The translations under genes were made by a program, and so were the position numbers. Shown here piece after piece: positions 50,470-58,044 of a stretch of 64,000 nt of DNA. Origin of the DNA: an uncultured Microbacterium sp. (GTDB lineage: Bacteria > Actinomycetota > Actinomycetes > Actinomycetales > Microbacteriaceae); NCBI RefSeq assembly GCF_945952435.1, contig NZ_CAMFHZ010000001.1:62001-126000 (forward strand), given 5' to 3'. Below the pieces are notes generated by a model, which made no database searches, had not been told where the DNA came from, and saw only the letters and a program-made list of their open reading frames with translations. The stretch's first letter is position 1. The number at the start of each line of letters is the position of its first letter.

Positions 50470-50539
50470 GAGACGAAACGCGCGCTCTTGCGACATTGCC
50501 GCGTTTCGTCTCGGTCGCCTTCGGCGTCCTCGCTCAACG
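50470..50539 (-). repeat. Interspersed hairpin repeat, copy F, with inverted end fragment
   Basis: The full copy is 50501-50539 (minus orientation, inner hairpin CGCC-gaa-GGCG). A 12-bp fragment GAGACGAAACGC at 50470-50481 is the exact inverse of the copy's end at 50501-50512, making a hairpin with a 19-nt loop in the glyA-folD gap. Confidence 0.85.
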
Positions 50540-50564
50540 ATCCCGGGGCGGGATGCGGCGATGC

Positions 50565-51839
50565 CTACTGCTGCAGGTCGGGGTAGAGCGGGAACGCGGC
50601 GGCGAGCGCGTCGACACGGGCGCGCAGCGCCTCGACGTCGGCGCCGGGCTGCAGCGCGAGCGCGATGACGTCGGCCACCTCGGTGAACTCGGCGTCGCCG
50701 AAGCCGCGGGTCGCGAGCGCGGGCGTGCCGATGCGCAGGCCGGAGGTGACCATCGGCGGACGCGGGTCGTTCGGCACCGCGTTGCGGTTGACCGTGATGT
50801 GGATGTCGTGCAGCAGGTCTTCGGCCTGCTTGCCGTCGATATCGGCGTCGCGGAGGTCGACGAGCACGAGGTGCACGTCGGTGCCGCCCGAGCGCACCGC
50901 GATGCCCGCATCGGTCACGTCCTGCTGCGAGAGGCGGTCGGCGATGATCGCCGCACCGCGCAGCACGCGCTCCTGGCGCTCCTTGAACTCCGGGGTGCCG
51001 GCGATCTTGAACGCGGTCGCCTTCGCGGCGATCACGTGCATGAGCGGTCCGCCCTGCTGTCCCGGGAAGACCGCCGAATTGATCTTCTTCGCGATGTCGG
51101 CGTCGTTCGTGAGGATGAAGCCGGAGCGCGGGCCGCCGATCGTCTTGTGCACGGTCGACGAGACGACGTGCGCGTGCGGCACGGGGTTGGGGTGCAGCCC
51201 CGCGGCGACGAGACCGGCGAAGTGGGCCATGTCGACCCAGAGCAGGGCGCCGACCTCATCGGCGATGGCGCGGAACGCGGCGAAGTCGAGCGTGCGCGGG
51301 TAGGCCGACCAGCCGGCGATGATGACCTTCGGCTTGTGCTCGATCGCGAGACGGCGCACCTCGTCCATGTCGATGGTCGAGGTCTCCGGGTTCACGCCGT
51401 AGGCGACGATGTCGTACAGGCGGCCGGAGAAGTTGATCTTCATGCCGTGCGTGAGGTGACCGCCCTGGTCGAGCGAGAGACCGAGCAGGGTGTCGCCGGG
51501 CCGCGCGATCGCGTGCAGCACGGCGGCGTTCGCGGTCGCACCGGAGTGCGGCTGGACGTTCGCGAACTCGGCGCCGAACAGATCCTTGGCGCGGGCGATC
51601 GCGAGCTCCTCGGCGACGTCGACCTCCTCGCAGCCGCCGTAGTAGCGGCGGCCGGGGTACCCCTCGGCGTACTTGTTCGTCAGCACGGAGCCCTGCGACT
51701 GCAGGACCGAGACGGGGACGAAGTTCTCCGAGGCGATCATCTCGAGGAAGGTCTGCTGACGCGTCAGCTCACGGTCGAGGACCTGGGCGATCTCGGGATC
51801 GACCTCGGCGAGAGGCGCGTTGAAATAACGGTCGGTCAT
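50565..51839 (-). CDS. glyA: Serine hydroxymethyltransferase
   Basis: A 424-residue PLP enzyme. Key motifs: [58 protein letters not shown], the PLP lysine in [17 protein letters not shown] and [17 protein letters not shown]. It converts serine and THF to glycine and 5,10-methylene-THF. The ATG follows AAGGAG. A ZTP riboswitch in its leader and folD downstream place it in a folate-responsive unit. Confidence 0.97.
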   Translation of the reverse strand: MTDRYFNAPLAEVDPEIAQVLDRELTRQQTFLEMIASENFVPVSVLQSQGSVLTNKYAEGYPGRRYYGGCEEVDVAEELAIARAKDLFGAEFANVQPHSGATANAAVLHAIARPGDTLLGLSLDQGGHLTHGMKINFSGRLYDIVAYGVNPETSTIDMDEVRRLAIEHKPKVIIAGWSAYPRTLDFAAFRAIADEVGALLWVDMAHFAGLVAAGLHPNPVPHAHVVSSTVHKTIGGPRSGFILTNDADIAKKINSAVFPGQQGGPLMHVIAAKATAFKIAGTPEFKERQERVLRGAAIIADRLSQQDVTDAGIAVRSGGTDVHLVLVDLRDADIDGKQAEDLLHDIHITVNRNAVPNDPRPPMVTSGLRIGTPALATRGFGDAEFTEVADVIALALQPGADVEALRARVDALAAAFPLYPDLQQ

Positions 51840-51877
51840 GGCGTGCTCCTTTGACATAGCGAAGAGAAGGGTGCTCA

Positions 51878-51962
51878 TCGGCCCAGGCGCGCGGTCGAAT
51901 CCATGACGGTCGCTCCCCGGTGGTGACCCACCCAGACGCCAGTCGCGACGTGCACGAGCCTA
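51878..51962 (-). ncRNA. ZTP (pfl) riboswitch and promoter upstream of glyA
   Basis: On the minus strand, TAGGCT (51962-51957) is a -10 and the RNA then reads CGTCGCGACTGGCG, GTGGGTCACCACCGGGGAGCG and, after a loop of about 20 nt, CCGCGCGCCTGGGC. These are the conserved blocks of the pfl/ZTP aptamer in the right order: the first helix with its GACUGGCG strand, the ACCACCGGGGAGCG junction, and the downstream CCGC-CUGGG pseudoknot strand. The aptamer senses ZTP/ZMP that accumulates when 10-formyl-THF is short and raises expression of folate genes, fitting glyA-folD. Confidence 0.88.
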
Positions 51963-52045
51963 CCCGATCGGCGACGGGATCCCGCGGGACATGACGCGAG
52001 GACGCGGCTCGCGACGGACCGCCACGGCGGTACATTTTGTTCAGC

Positions 52046-52060
52046 GTCCTGCCACAGGAC
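52046..52060. promoter_or_regulatory. Short perfect palindrome upstream of nagA
   Basis: GTCCTG-cca-CAGGAC is an exact 6-bp inverted repeat 73 bp before the nagA start, just after TACATT (52031-52036), a possible -10. It could be an operator or an RNA hairpin. It does not resemble the Streptomyces DasR site. Confidence 0.4.
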
Positions 52061-52133
52061 CGCGCGCTCCGTCCCGGGTGCGCGGCCGCGCAGGATCGCC
52101 TCGCAGCCCCCGCATCGAACCCGGAGAGAACGC

Positions 52134-53306
52134 ATGAGCCAGCCCGAATCCTCAGAGCACGGATCCCTCGTCATCCACTCCGCGCGGATCGTTTCCGCCG
52201 GCTCGGTGACCGAGGACGGCTGGGTCCGCTTCGAGCGCGGCGTCGTCGCGGCGCGCGGAACCGGCCGCGACTGGACCGTGGCGGACACGGTCGTCGACGC
52301 GACGGAGGTCGCCGGCGTCGGCGCGGTGCTCACCCCCGGCTTCATCGACATCCACGGCCACGGCGGGGCCGGCGCCGCCTTCGACGACGGCGCCGAGGCC
52401 ATCCGCACCGCCCGCGCCATGCATCGCTCGCACGGGACGACCCGCGCCGTCGTGTCGCTCGTGACGGCGTCGGTGGACGAGCTCGCGGCGCGCGCCGGAG
52501 CGATCGCGGATCTCATGGAGACCGACGGCGACCTGCTCGGCTCGCACCTGGAGGGCCCCTTCCTCGACCCGGGGCACAAAGGCGCGCACGACCCCGGCCT
52601 GCTGCGCGCGCCGGAGCCCGACGACGTGCGGCGCCTGTTGCAGGCTGGACGGGGAACCGTGCGCCAGGTCACGCTCGCACCCGAGCTTCCCGGCGGGCTC
52701 GAGGCGATCCGGATCGTCGTGGCGGCGGGCGCCGCGGCCGCGGTGGGCCACACCGATGCCGACGACGCCACGATGCGCGCGGCTTTCGACGCGGGCGCGA
52801 CCATCCTCACGCACGCCTTCAACGCGATGCGCCCCGTGCACCACCGCGAGCCTGGCCCCGTTCTCACGGCCGCGAACGACGAGCGGGTCACCCTCGAGGC
52901 CATCACGGACAACTTCCATCTGCACCCGCAGGTCATCAAGCTCGTGTTCGACGAGGCACCGGGGCGCGTCGCGCTGATCACCGACGCGATGGCGGCGGCG
53001 GGATCCGAGGACGGCGACTACATGCTCGGCTCCCTGCACGTCACGGTCGTCGACGGCATGGCGAGGGTCGACACCGGGTCGATCGCCGGCTCGACGCTCA
53101 CGCAGGACGTCGCGCTGCGCAACACGGTCGCCGCGGGGGTTCCCCTGGTCGACGCGGTGCGGGCGTTGACGCGCACACCGGCCCGCGCGATCGGATTCGC
53201 CGAGGGACTGGGAGAGCTCGATCCCGGCTTCCTGGCGGACGCGGTGCTGCTCTCCGCCGACCTGGACGTGATCCGGGTCTGGACCGGGGCGCCGCTCGCC
53301 CGCTGA
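52134..53306 (+). CDS. nagA: N-acetylglucosamine-6-phosphate deacetylase
   Basis: A 390-residue amidohydrolase. Motifs: LTPGFIDIHGHGGAGAAF (HxH), GSHLEGPFLDPGHKGAHDP (metal Glu), AVGHTDADDATM and THAFNAMRPVHHREPG (metal His residues), ALITDAMAAAGSEDG (catalytic Asp). It removes acetate from GlcNAc-6-P to give glucosamine-6-P for NagB, which is encoded 5 kb away with a ROK kinase and ROK repressor. The ATG follows GGAGAGAAC. Divergent from glyA and followed by three hairpins. Confidence 0.95.
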   Translation: MSQPESSEHGSLVIHSARIVSAGSVTEDGWVRFERGVVAARGTGRDWTVADTVVDATEVAGVGAVLTPGFIDIHGHGGAGAAFDDGAEAIRTARAMHRSHGTTRAVVSLVTASVDELAARAGAIADLMETDGDLLGSHLEGPFLDPGHKGAHDPGLLRAPEPDDVRRLLQAGRGTVRQVTLAPELPGGLEAIRIVVAAGAAAAVGHTDADDATMRAAFDAGATILTHAFNAMRPVHHREPGPVLTAANDERVTLEAITDNFHLHPQVIKLVFDEAPGRVALITDAMAAAGSEDGDYMLGSLHVTVVDGMARVDTGSIAGSTLTQDVALRNTVAAGVPLVDAVRALTRTPARAIGFAEGLGELDPGFLADAVLLSADLDVIRVWTGAPLAR

Positions 53307-53356
53307 CCGCGCGGGCCGGAGCGGAGCGCCGCCGAGCACGACGGAAGAACGACGGA

Positions 53357-53484
53357 GGGCCGTCGCACCCCACTGCGACGGCCCTGCTCGTGCCCCTGTT
53401 TCCCTCCGGTTTTCAGAGAGGTCGGCCCGGAACTCCTCCCCCGAGGCGCCGGGCCGACCTGGCCGACGGATCCCCATCCGTCGG
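53357..53484 (+). terminator. Three successive perfect hairpins after nagA
   Basis: Hairpin 1: 53357-53367 / 53374-53384 (11 bp, 6-nt loop), the probable nagA terminator. Hairpin 2: 53419-53430 / 53449-53460 (12 bp, 18-nt loop). Hairpin 3: 53463-53470 / 53477-53484 (8 bp, 6-nt loop). All stems are perfect. The 50 bp between the nagA stop and hairpin 1 hold nothing else. Confidence 0.75.
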
Positions 53485-53774
53485 AGTCCTGGCGTGCCGC
53501 CCCCCGGTGGCGCGCGCAGACCGTCTCTATGGGATGAGAGCGCGGTATCGCCGATCCATTACGCGAATCCCAGAACTTTTTTTCTGCACGTCTCCGTGGG
53601 CCTTTCGCCCCCGCTCCCGGCCGCGGCCGCGGATCATGCGGGCGAATTTGTACGCACCCTGGCGTTCTCCCTGTTGACGGGTGGACAATGGAGAATCCGC
53701 GTAATGATTTCCCGGGTGTCGCGTCTGTCGAATGAGAGACCTCCACGAGACCGCACCCGCATGAGAACCGAGTG
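53485..53774 (+). other. Non-coding upstream region of the tethered sigma factor gene
   Basis: About 290 bp with noticeably lower GC than the surroundings, including a run of seven T at 53577-53583 and TTGACG near 53676 without a convincing -10 at the right distance. It probably holds the sigma-gene promoter, possibly autoregulated. A 93-codon open frame across it has un-Microbacterium-like codons (AGA, CTA, TTT, ACT) and is not accepted as a gene. Confidence 0.5.
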
Positions 53775-55847
53775 ATGACCGACCAGACCGCCCTGTCCCA
53801 GAACGACGCCGAAGAGACCCCGGCGCGCAGCGACGCCGACCTCGTGCTGCGCAGCCGCTCCGGCGACGCAGAAGCGTTCGGCGAACTCTGGCGTCGGCAC
53901 TACCGGTCGGGGATCGCCGTCGCGCGCTCGGTCACGGGCGCATTCGACCCGGACGATCTTGTCCAGGAGGCGTTCGCCCGCATCTACCAGGCGATCAGCG
54001 CCGGCGGAGGGCCGACGGGCTCGTTCCGCGCCTACCTCTTCACGAGCATCCGCAACACCGCGGCGAGCTGGGGTCGCGCACGCCGGGAGGATCCGATCGA
54101 CGAGCTCGACAGCGTCGCGGATCCGTCGTCGACGACGCAGGCCGCGGAAGAGGCGCTCGATCACAGCCTGTCCGCGCAGGCGTTCCGCAGTCTGCCCTCC
54201 CGCTGGCAGGAAGTGCTCTGGTACTCCGAGATCGAGCAGATGAAGCCCGGGGAGATCGCCCCGCTGCTCGGGCTCAGCGCCGGCGCGACCGCCCAACTCG
54301 CCTTCCGTGCCCGCGAGGGACTCCGCGAGGCCTGGATCCAGGCGCACCTGCGGACGGCGGAGCCCGGTTCGGCCTGCGCCTGGACGATCGAGCATCTCGG
54401 CGCCTACGCCCGTGACAATCTGGGCGTCAGGGACCGCGCGAAGCTCGACGCCCACCTCAGCGAGTGCGCGCGCTGCCTCATCGTCGCCGCGGAGGCCAAG
54501 GAGGTCTCGCACCGGCTCACGTTCGTGCTGCTGCCGCTGGTCATCGGGGTCGGCGGATCCGGAGCGTACCTGGCCGCGCTGCAGAGCGGCACCGTGCCGA
54601 CCATCGCGCTCGCCGCGATGCCCTCGGGCGTCGTCGAGGGCGCCGTGCTCGTCGGCGGTTCCGGGGCGGCGGCCGCGGCAGGCGGTGCGGCGGGCGCCGG
54701 GTCCGCAGGCGGCGGCACGACCTCCGGAGGCGCGTTCGCCGGCTTCGGCGCCCTCGTGGGTGCGGGATCCGTCGCCCTCGTCATCGCGGGCGCGATCGTC
54801 GCCGCCGCCGTCGTCCCGTCGTTGAGCTCCGATCCGTCCTCGACGTCGGCCCCCTCCGCATCGGACCAGGACGAATCGGGGATCGTGGCGCAGGTCGCCG
54901 CCCCGGCCGGTCCCGTCTCGTCGCCCGCGCCGCTCGCTCCCGTGACGGCGCCCACGACCCCGCCCGCCGCTCCCCCGGCGCCTCCCGCCGCCCAGGACGC
55001 GCCTCCTGCCGCCGCACCGGCCGAGAGCGCGGCGGTCGCTCCGCCGCTGACGGTGACCCCGACCGAACCGCCCACGGTGCCGGGAACCGACCCCGGAAAG
55101 GGTCCGGGCACCGACCCCGGCACTGATCCTGGAAAGGACCCGGGCACCGACCCCGGAACGGACCCCGGCATCGACCCCGGAACGGACTCTGGCACCGATC
55201 CGGGAACGGACCCCGGCACCCCGGCCCTGCCGACCACCCCTCCGCTCCTCGGTGCGGGCCAGCTGAGCTGTCAGATCGTAGGCTGGCACCGGGACGTCAC
55301 GGTCACCGTTGCGCTCACGGGTGTCCCCGGCACCACCGTCCGTGCCACGATCGAGACCGCGGACGCGGGCCGCGTCGTCCTCGACGGCACGGGTGCGGCG
55401 ACGTTCGTGCTGCACCCGACGGCCCGGCAGGTCAACCGGCACGCCACCGCCACCTTCTCCTACGTGCGCGGTGACGAGGTGGGCGGATCGACGACGTTCG
55501 ACCTCGGCTCCCTGGGATCGGCGCACTGGTGGGAGTGCCTGGCCGGATCCGGAACGACTCCGCCGAACCCCGCACCCTCGGACCCGGTCACGCCGCCCAC
55601 GACCGACCCCGCTCCCGAGGAGCCCGCGCCGGGCGCGGCGCCGGCGAACCCGCCTGTGGCCGGCGACGGCGAGACCGCCTCCACGACCGACTCGGCCCCC
55701 GATGCCCCCGCAACCTCGACCGAGGCCGCGCCGACGGAGAGCGCCGCCACGTCTTCGCCTGCCACGTCGTCGCCCGCCCCGGCGGACGACCCCGATGCGC
55801 AGAGCCCCGCTCCCGCGGACGCCTCGGCCATCACGCCCGGCGCGTAG
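53775..55847 (+). CDS. Membrane-tethered ECF sigma factor with zinc-motif and PGTD-repeat wall-type domain
   Basis: About 690 residues in one chain. 1-195: sigma region 2 (GDAEAFGELWRRHYRSG, DPDDLVQEAFARIYQ) and region 4 (LPSRWQEVLWYSEIEQMKPG, LLGLSAGATAQLAFRAREGL). 205-240: anti-sigma-like zinc motif HLSECARC (His227, Cys231, Cys234). 245-350: two or three hydrophobic segments (LTFVLLPLVIGVGG; SVALVIAGAIVAAAVV). 355-490: Pro/Ala-rich, then PGTD repeats. About 490-590: small beta domain with two cysteines. The rest is a Pro/Thr/Ser tail. The sigma part looks intact. Such fusions suggest regulated release of the sigma domain from the membrane. ATG 53775 is preferred to the adjacent GTG. Confidence 0.88.
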   Translation: MTDQTALSQNDAEETPARSDADLVLRSRSGDAEAFGELWRRHYRSGIAVARSVTGAFDPDDLVQEAFARIYQAISAGGGPTGSFRAYLFTSIRNTAASWGRARREDPIDELDSVADPSSTTQAAEEALDHSLSAQAFRSLPSRWQEVLWYSEIEQMKPGEIAPLLGLSAGATAQLAFRAREGLREAWIQAHLRTAEPGSACAWTIEHLGAYARDNLGVRDRAKLDAHLSECARCLIVAAEAKEVSHRLTFVLLPLVIGVGGSGAYLAALQSGTVPTIALAAMPSGVVEGAVLVGGSGAAAAAGGAAGAGSAGGGTTSGGAFAGFGALVGAGSVALVIAGAIVAAAVVPSLSSDPSSTSAPSASDQDESGIVAQVAAPAGPVSSPAPLAPVTAPTTPPAAPPAPPAAQDAPPAAAPAESAAVAPPLTVTPTEPPTVPGTDPGKGPGTDPGTDPGKDPGTDPGTDPGIDPGTDSGTDPGTDPGTPALPTTPPLLGAGQLSCQIVGWHRDVTVTVALTGVPGTTVRATIETADAGRVVLDGTGAATFVLHPTARQVNRHATATFSYVRGDEVGGSTTFDLGSLGSAHWWECLAGSGTTPPNPAPSDPVTPPTTDPAPEEPAPGAAPANPPVAGDGETASTTDSAPDAPATSTEAAPTESAATSSPATSSPAPADDPDAQSPAPADASAITPGA
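55078..55225 (+). repeat. 12-bp tandem repeats encoding (PGTD)n
   Basis: About twelve imperfect 12-bp units encode a four-residue P-G-T/K/I-D/G repeat inside the tethered sigma factor. It resembles Pro/Gly wall-spanning linkers. Copy number is likely to vary between strains. Confidence 0.85.
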
Positions 55848-55850
55848 AAT
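55845..55850 (+). promoter_or_regulatory. Leaderless -10 element of the DUF2568 gene
   Basis: TAGAAT overlaps the stop codon of the sigma-factor gene and lies 6 nt before the ATG at 55857; no ribosome site is present. Confidence 0.5.
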
Positions 55851-55856
55851 CGAGGC

Positions 55857-56234
55857 ATGTTCGCCGACACGCCCGTCCCCGAGAAGCCTGCGGGGACCGT
55901 CCCTCGCGCGACGCCCCTCGACATCGTCCGTGTCGTCGTCCTCATCGCCGCACTGGCCTCGCTCGTGCTGTGGGGACTCGTCTCGTGGCCGATGCCGTGG
56001 AACCTCGTCCTCGCCGTCGGGACCCCGGTCCTCACGCTCCTGTTGTGGGCGCTGTTCCTCTCCCCGCGTCCGGTTCTGCGCGTGCATCCATTCGTGCGCG
56101 CGGCGGTCGAGCTGGTGGTCTACGCCGGGGTGACGATCGCCTGGTGGAGCATGGGCCAGGCCTGGATCGGCCTCGGCTTCGCGGTCGTGGCCGTGGTCTC
56201 GGGGCTTCTCGCCGGCCGTCGCGCCCTGGTCTGA
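55857..56234 (+). CDS. DUF2568 (YrdB-like) small membrane protein
   Basis: A 125-residue protein with four hydrophobic segments: DIVRVVVLIAALASLVLWGL, NLVLAVGTPVLTLLLWALF, VRAAVELVVYAGVTIAWW and GLGFAVVAVVSGLLAG. The spacing and the short V-L-R-V-H-P-F loop before the third helix match DUF2568/YrdB proteins. Function unknown. It is followed after 4 nt by the GlcD-like gene, which lacks a well-placed ribosome site, suggesting translational coupling. Confidence 0.8.
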   Translation: MFADTPVPEKPAGTVPRATPLDIVRVVVLIAALASLVLWGLVSWPMPWNLVLAVGTPVLTLLLWALFLSPRPVLRVHPFVRAAVELVVYAGVTIAWWSMGQAWIGLGFAVVAVVSGLLAGRRALV

Positions 56235-56238
56235 GGTC

Positions 56239-57627
56239 ATGCCGGACCGGCGGATCGTCCAGCGCCTTCAGGCCCTCCTGGGCGAGCGCGTCGACACCGC
56301 ACCGGAATCGCTCGACGCCGCCCGCGCCGACCGCTCCGGTCATGCCGCGCCGTCCGCGCCGCTCGCCGTCGTCCACGCGGGGAGCACGGAGGACGTGCAG
56401 GCGGTGCTGCGGATCGCGCACGAGACGCGCACGCCCGTCGTCGTGCGCGGCGCCGGGACCGGGCTCGCCGGGGCCGCGAACGCGGGAGCGGGCGAGATCG
56501 TGCTCTCCACGTCGCGTCTCCGCCGAGTGCGCGAGATCCGGCCCGACGATCTGCTCGCCGTCGTCGAGCCGGGGATCCTCAACGGGGAGCTCGACGAGAT
56601 CCTGGCCCCGCACGGGCTCTGGTGGCCGCCCGATCCGGCCAGCAAGGACATCTCCACGGTCGGCGGCAACATCGCCACGGGTGCCGGCGGACTGCTGTGC
56701 GCGAAGTACGGCGTCGTCCGCGACGCGGTCCTCGGCCTCGACCTCGTGCTGGCCGACGGACGCCTGCTGCACCTGGGCCATCGCAGCGTGAAAGGCGTCA
56801 CCGGGCTCGATCTCACGTCGCTCGTGATCGGCTCGGAGGGTCGCCTCGGGGTCATCGTCGGCGCGACGCTCAAACTGCGTCGGATCGTGCCCGGCTCCCC
56901 GTGCACGATCACCGCCACGTTCCCCGACGTGCACAACGCCGCCCGAGGATCCGCCGCCGTGACGGCGAGCGGCGCGGAGCCGGCGATCATGGAGCTCATG
57001 GACGCTCGGTCCCTCGCCGCCGTGCACGCGCTCCTCGGGCTGCCCTCCCCGGCTTCGGGCGTCGCGCAGCTCACGATCCAGACCGACGGCCCCGTCGCCG
57101 CCGACGAGGCCGCCCGGATCGCCGACGTCCTGCGGGCGGTCGGCGGCACCGTGTCCGTCACCGACGACGCCGCGGAGGGCGAGGAGCTGCTCCGGATCCG
57201 GCGGTCGATGCACGCCGCGATGGCCTCCCTCGGCACCACGCTCATCGAGGACGTCGCGGTGCCCCGCAGCGCCCTGCCGGACATGTTCGACGAGATCGCC
57301 CGGATCGAGCGCGAGTACGACCTCGTGATCCCCACCGTCGCGCACGCCGGTGACGGCAACCTGCACCCGAACTTCATCGTCGACGGCCCCGTGGTCCCTC
57401 CGCACGTCTGGCGCGCCGCCGACGACCTCTTCCGCTCGGCCCTGCGGCTCGGCGGCACGCTGACCGGCGAACACGGCATCGGCGTGCTGAAGAGCCGCTG
57501 GCTCGCGGAGGAGCTGGGCGAGGATCAGTGGGATCTGCAGGAGCGCATCGTGCGCGCCTTCGACCCCGCGGGGATCCTCAACCCCGGCAAGGTCTTCGCG
57601 CCTCGACCGGAAGGAACTCATGCCTGA
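56239..57627 (+). CDS. GlcD/D-lactate dehydrogenase-type FAD-binding oxidase
   Basis: A 462-residue VAO-family flavoprotein. PCMH FAD domain: PVVVRGAGTGLAGAANAG, PPDPASKDISTVGGNIATGAGG and LTSLVIGSEGRLGVIV. Oxidase C-domain: VIPTVAHAGDGNLHPNFI (metal/substrate histidines) and LTGEHGIGVLKSRWL. It should oxidise a 2-hydroxyacid such as glycolate or D-lactate. No GlcE/GlcF partners are present, so it is likely a stand-alone D-lactate or D-2-hydroxyacid dehydrogenase. Overlaps the NUDIX gene by 8 nt. Confidence 0.9.
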   Translation: MPDRRIVQRLQALLGERVDTAPESLDAARADRSGHAAPSAPLAVVHAGSTEDVQAVLRIAHETRTPVVVRGAGTGLAGAANAGAGEIVLSTSRLRRVREIRPDDLLAVVEPGILNGELDEILAPHGLWWPPDPASKDISTVGGNIATGAGGLLCAKYGVVRDAVLGLDLVLADGRLLHLGHRSVKGVTGLDLTSLVIGSEGRLGVIVGATLKLRRIVPGSPCTITATFPDVHNAARGSAAVTASGAEPAIMELMDARSLAAVHALLGLPSPASGVAQLTIQTDGPVAADEAARIADVLRAVGGTVSVTDDAAEGEELLRIRRSMHAAMASLGTTLIEDVAVPRSALPDMFDEIARIEREYDLVIPTVAHAGDGNLHPNFIVDGPVVPPHVWRAADDLFRSALRLGGTLTGEHGIGVLKSRWLAEELGEDQWDLQERIVRAFDPAGILNPGKVFAPRPEGTHA

Positions 57628-58024
57628 CATCCACGTCTCCGCCGCCGTCATCACCGCGCGCGACGGCCGGGTGCTCGTCGTGCGCAAGCGCGGCACGGAG
57701 CGGTTCATGCAGCCCGGCGGCAAGCCGGAGCCCGGCGAGGACGCCGCGCAGACCCTCGCCCGCGAGTTGCACGAGGAGCTCGGACTCCGCGTCGAGGAGG
57801 CAGCCCTCACCCCGCTCGGCGTCTTCGTCTCCGCCGCCGCGAACGAGCCGGGCCACCGCGTGATCGCGACCGCGTTCGCGATGACCGCGGAGCCCGAGGA
57901 CGTCCAGGTGCAGGCGGAGCTCGCCGAACTGCGCTGGATCACCCCGGACGACGCCATGCGGATCCCGCTCGCCCCGCTCAGTGAGGAGCACCTGCTGCGG
58001 CTCGCCTGGCCCGAGACCCGCTGA
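57620..58024 (+). CDS. NUDIX hydrolase
   Basis: A 134-residue NUDIX protein with an intact box GKPEPGEDAAQTLARELHEELGL (written in full as G-x5-E-x7-R-E-x2-E-E-x-G) at about residues 37-59. It hydrolyses a nucleoside-diphosphate-linked compound; the product FMQPGGKPEPGE start resembles the (d)NTP/ADP-ribose clean-up group, but the substrate cannot be given. The start lies within the 3' end of the GlcD-like gene, so the two are translated together. Convergent with nagB. Confidence 0.9.
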   Translation: MPDIHVSAAVITARDGRVLVVRKRGTERFMQPGGKPEPGEDAAQTLARELHEELGLRVEEAALTPLGVFVSAAANEPGHRVIATAFAMTAEPEDVQVQAELAELRWITPDDAMRIPLAPLSEEHLLRLAWPETR

Positions 58025-58044
58025 GGGCTCGGGCCCGGCGCGGC

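Noticed and set aside
52021..52133. DasR-type operator before nagA
   Set aside because: No sequence resembling the ACTGGTCTAGACCACT-type site was seen; the palindrome present differs.
53494..53775. 93-codon open frame ending in a TGATG overlap with the sigma-factor start
   Set aside because: Its codons (AGA, CTA, TTT, ACT, GTA) are unlike neighbouring genes, it has no recognisable domain and no ribosome site, and it runs through low-GC promoter DNA.
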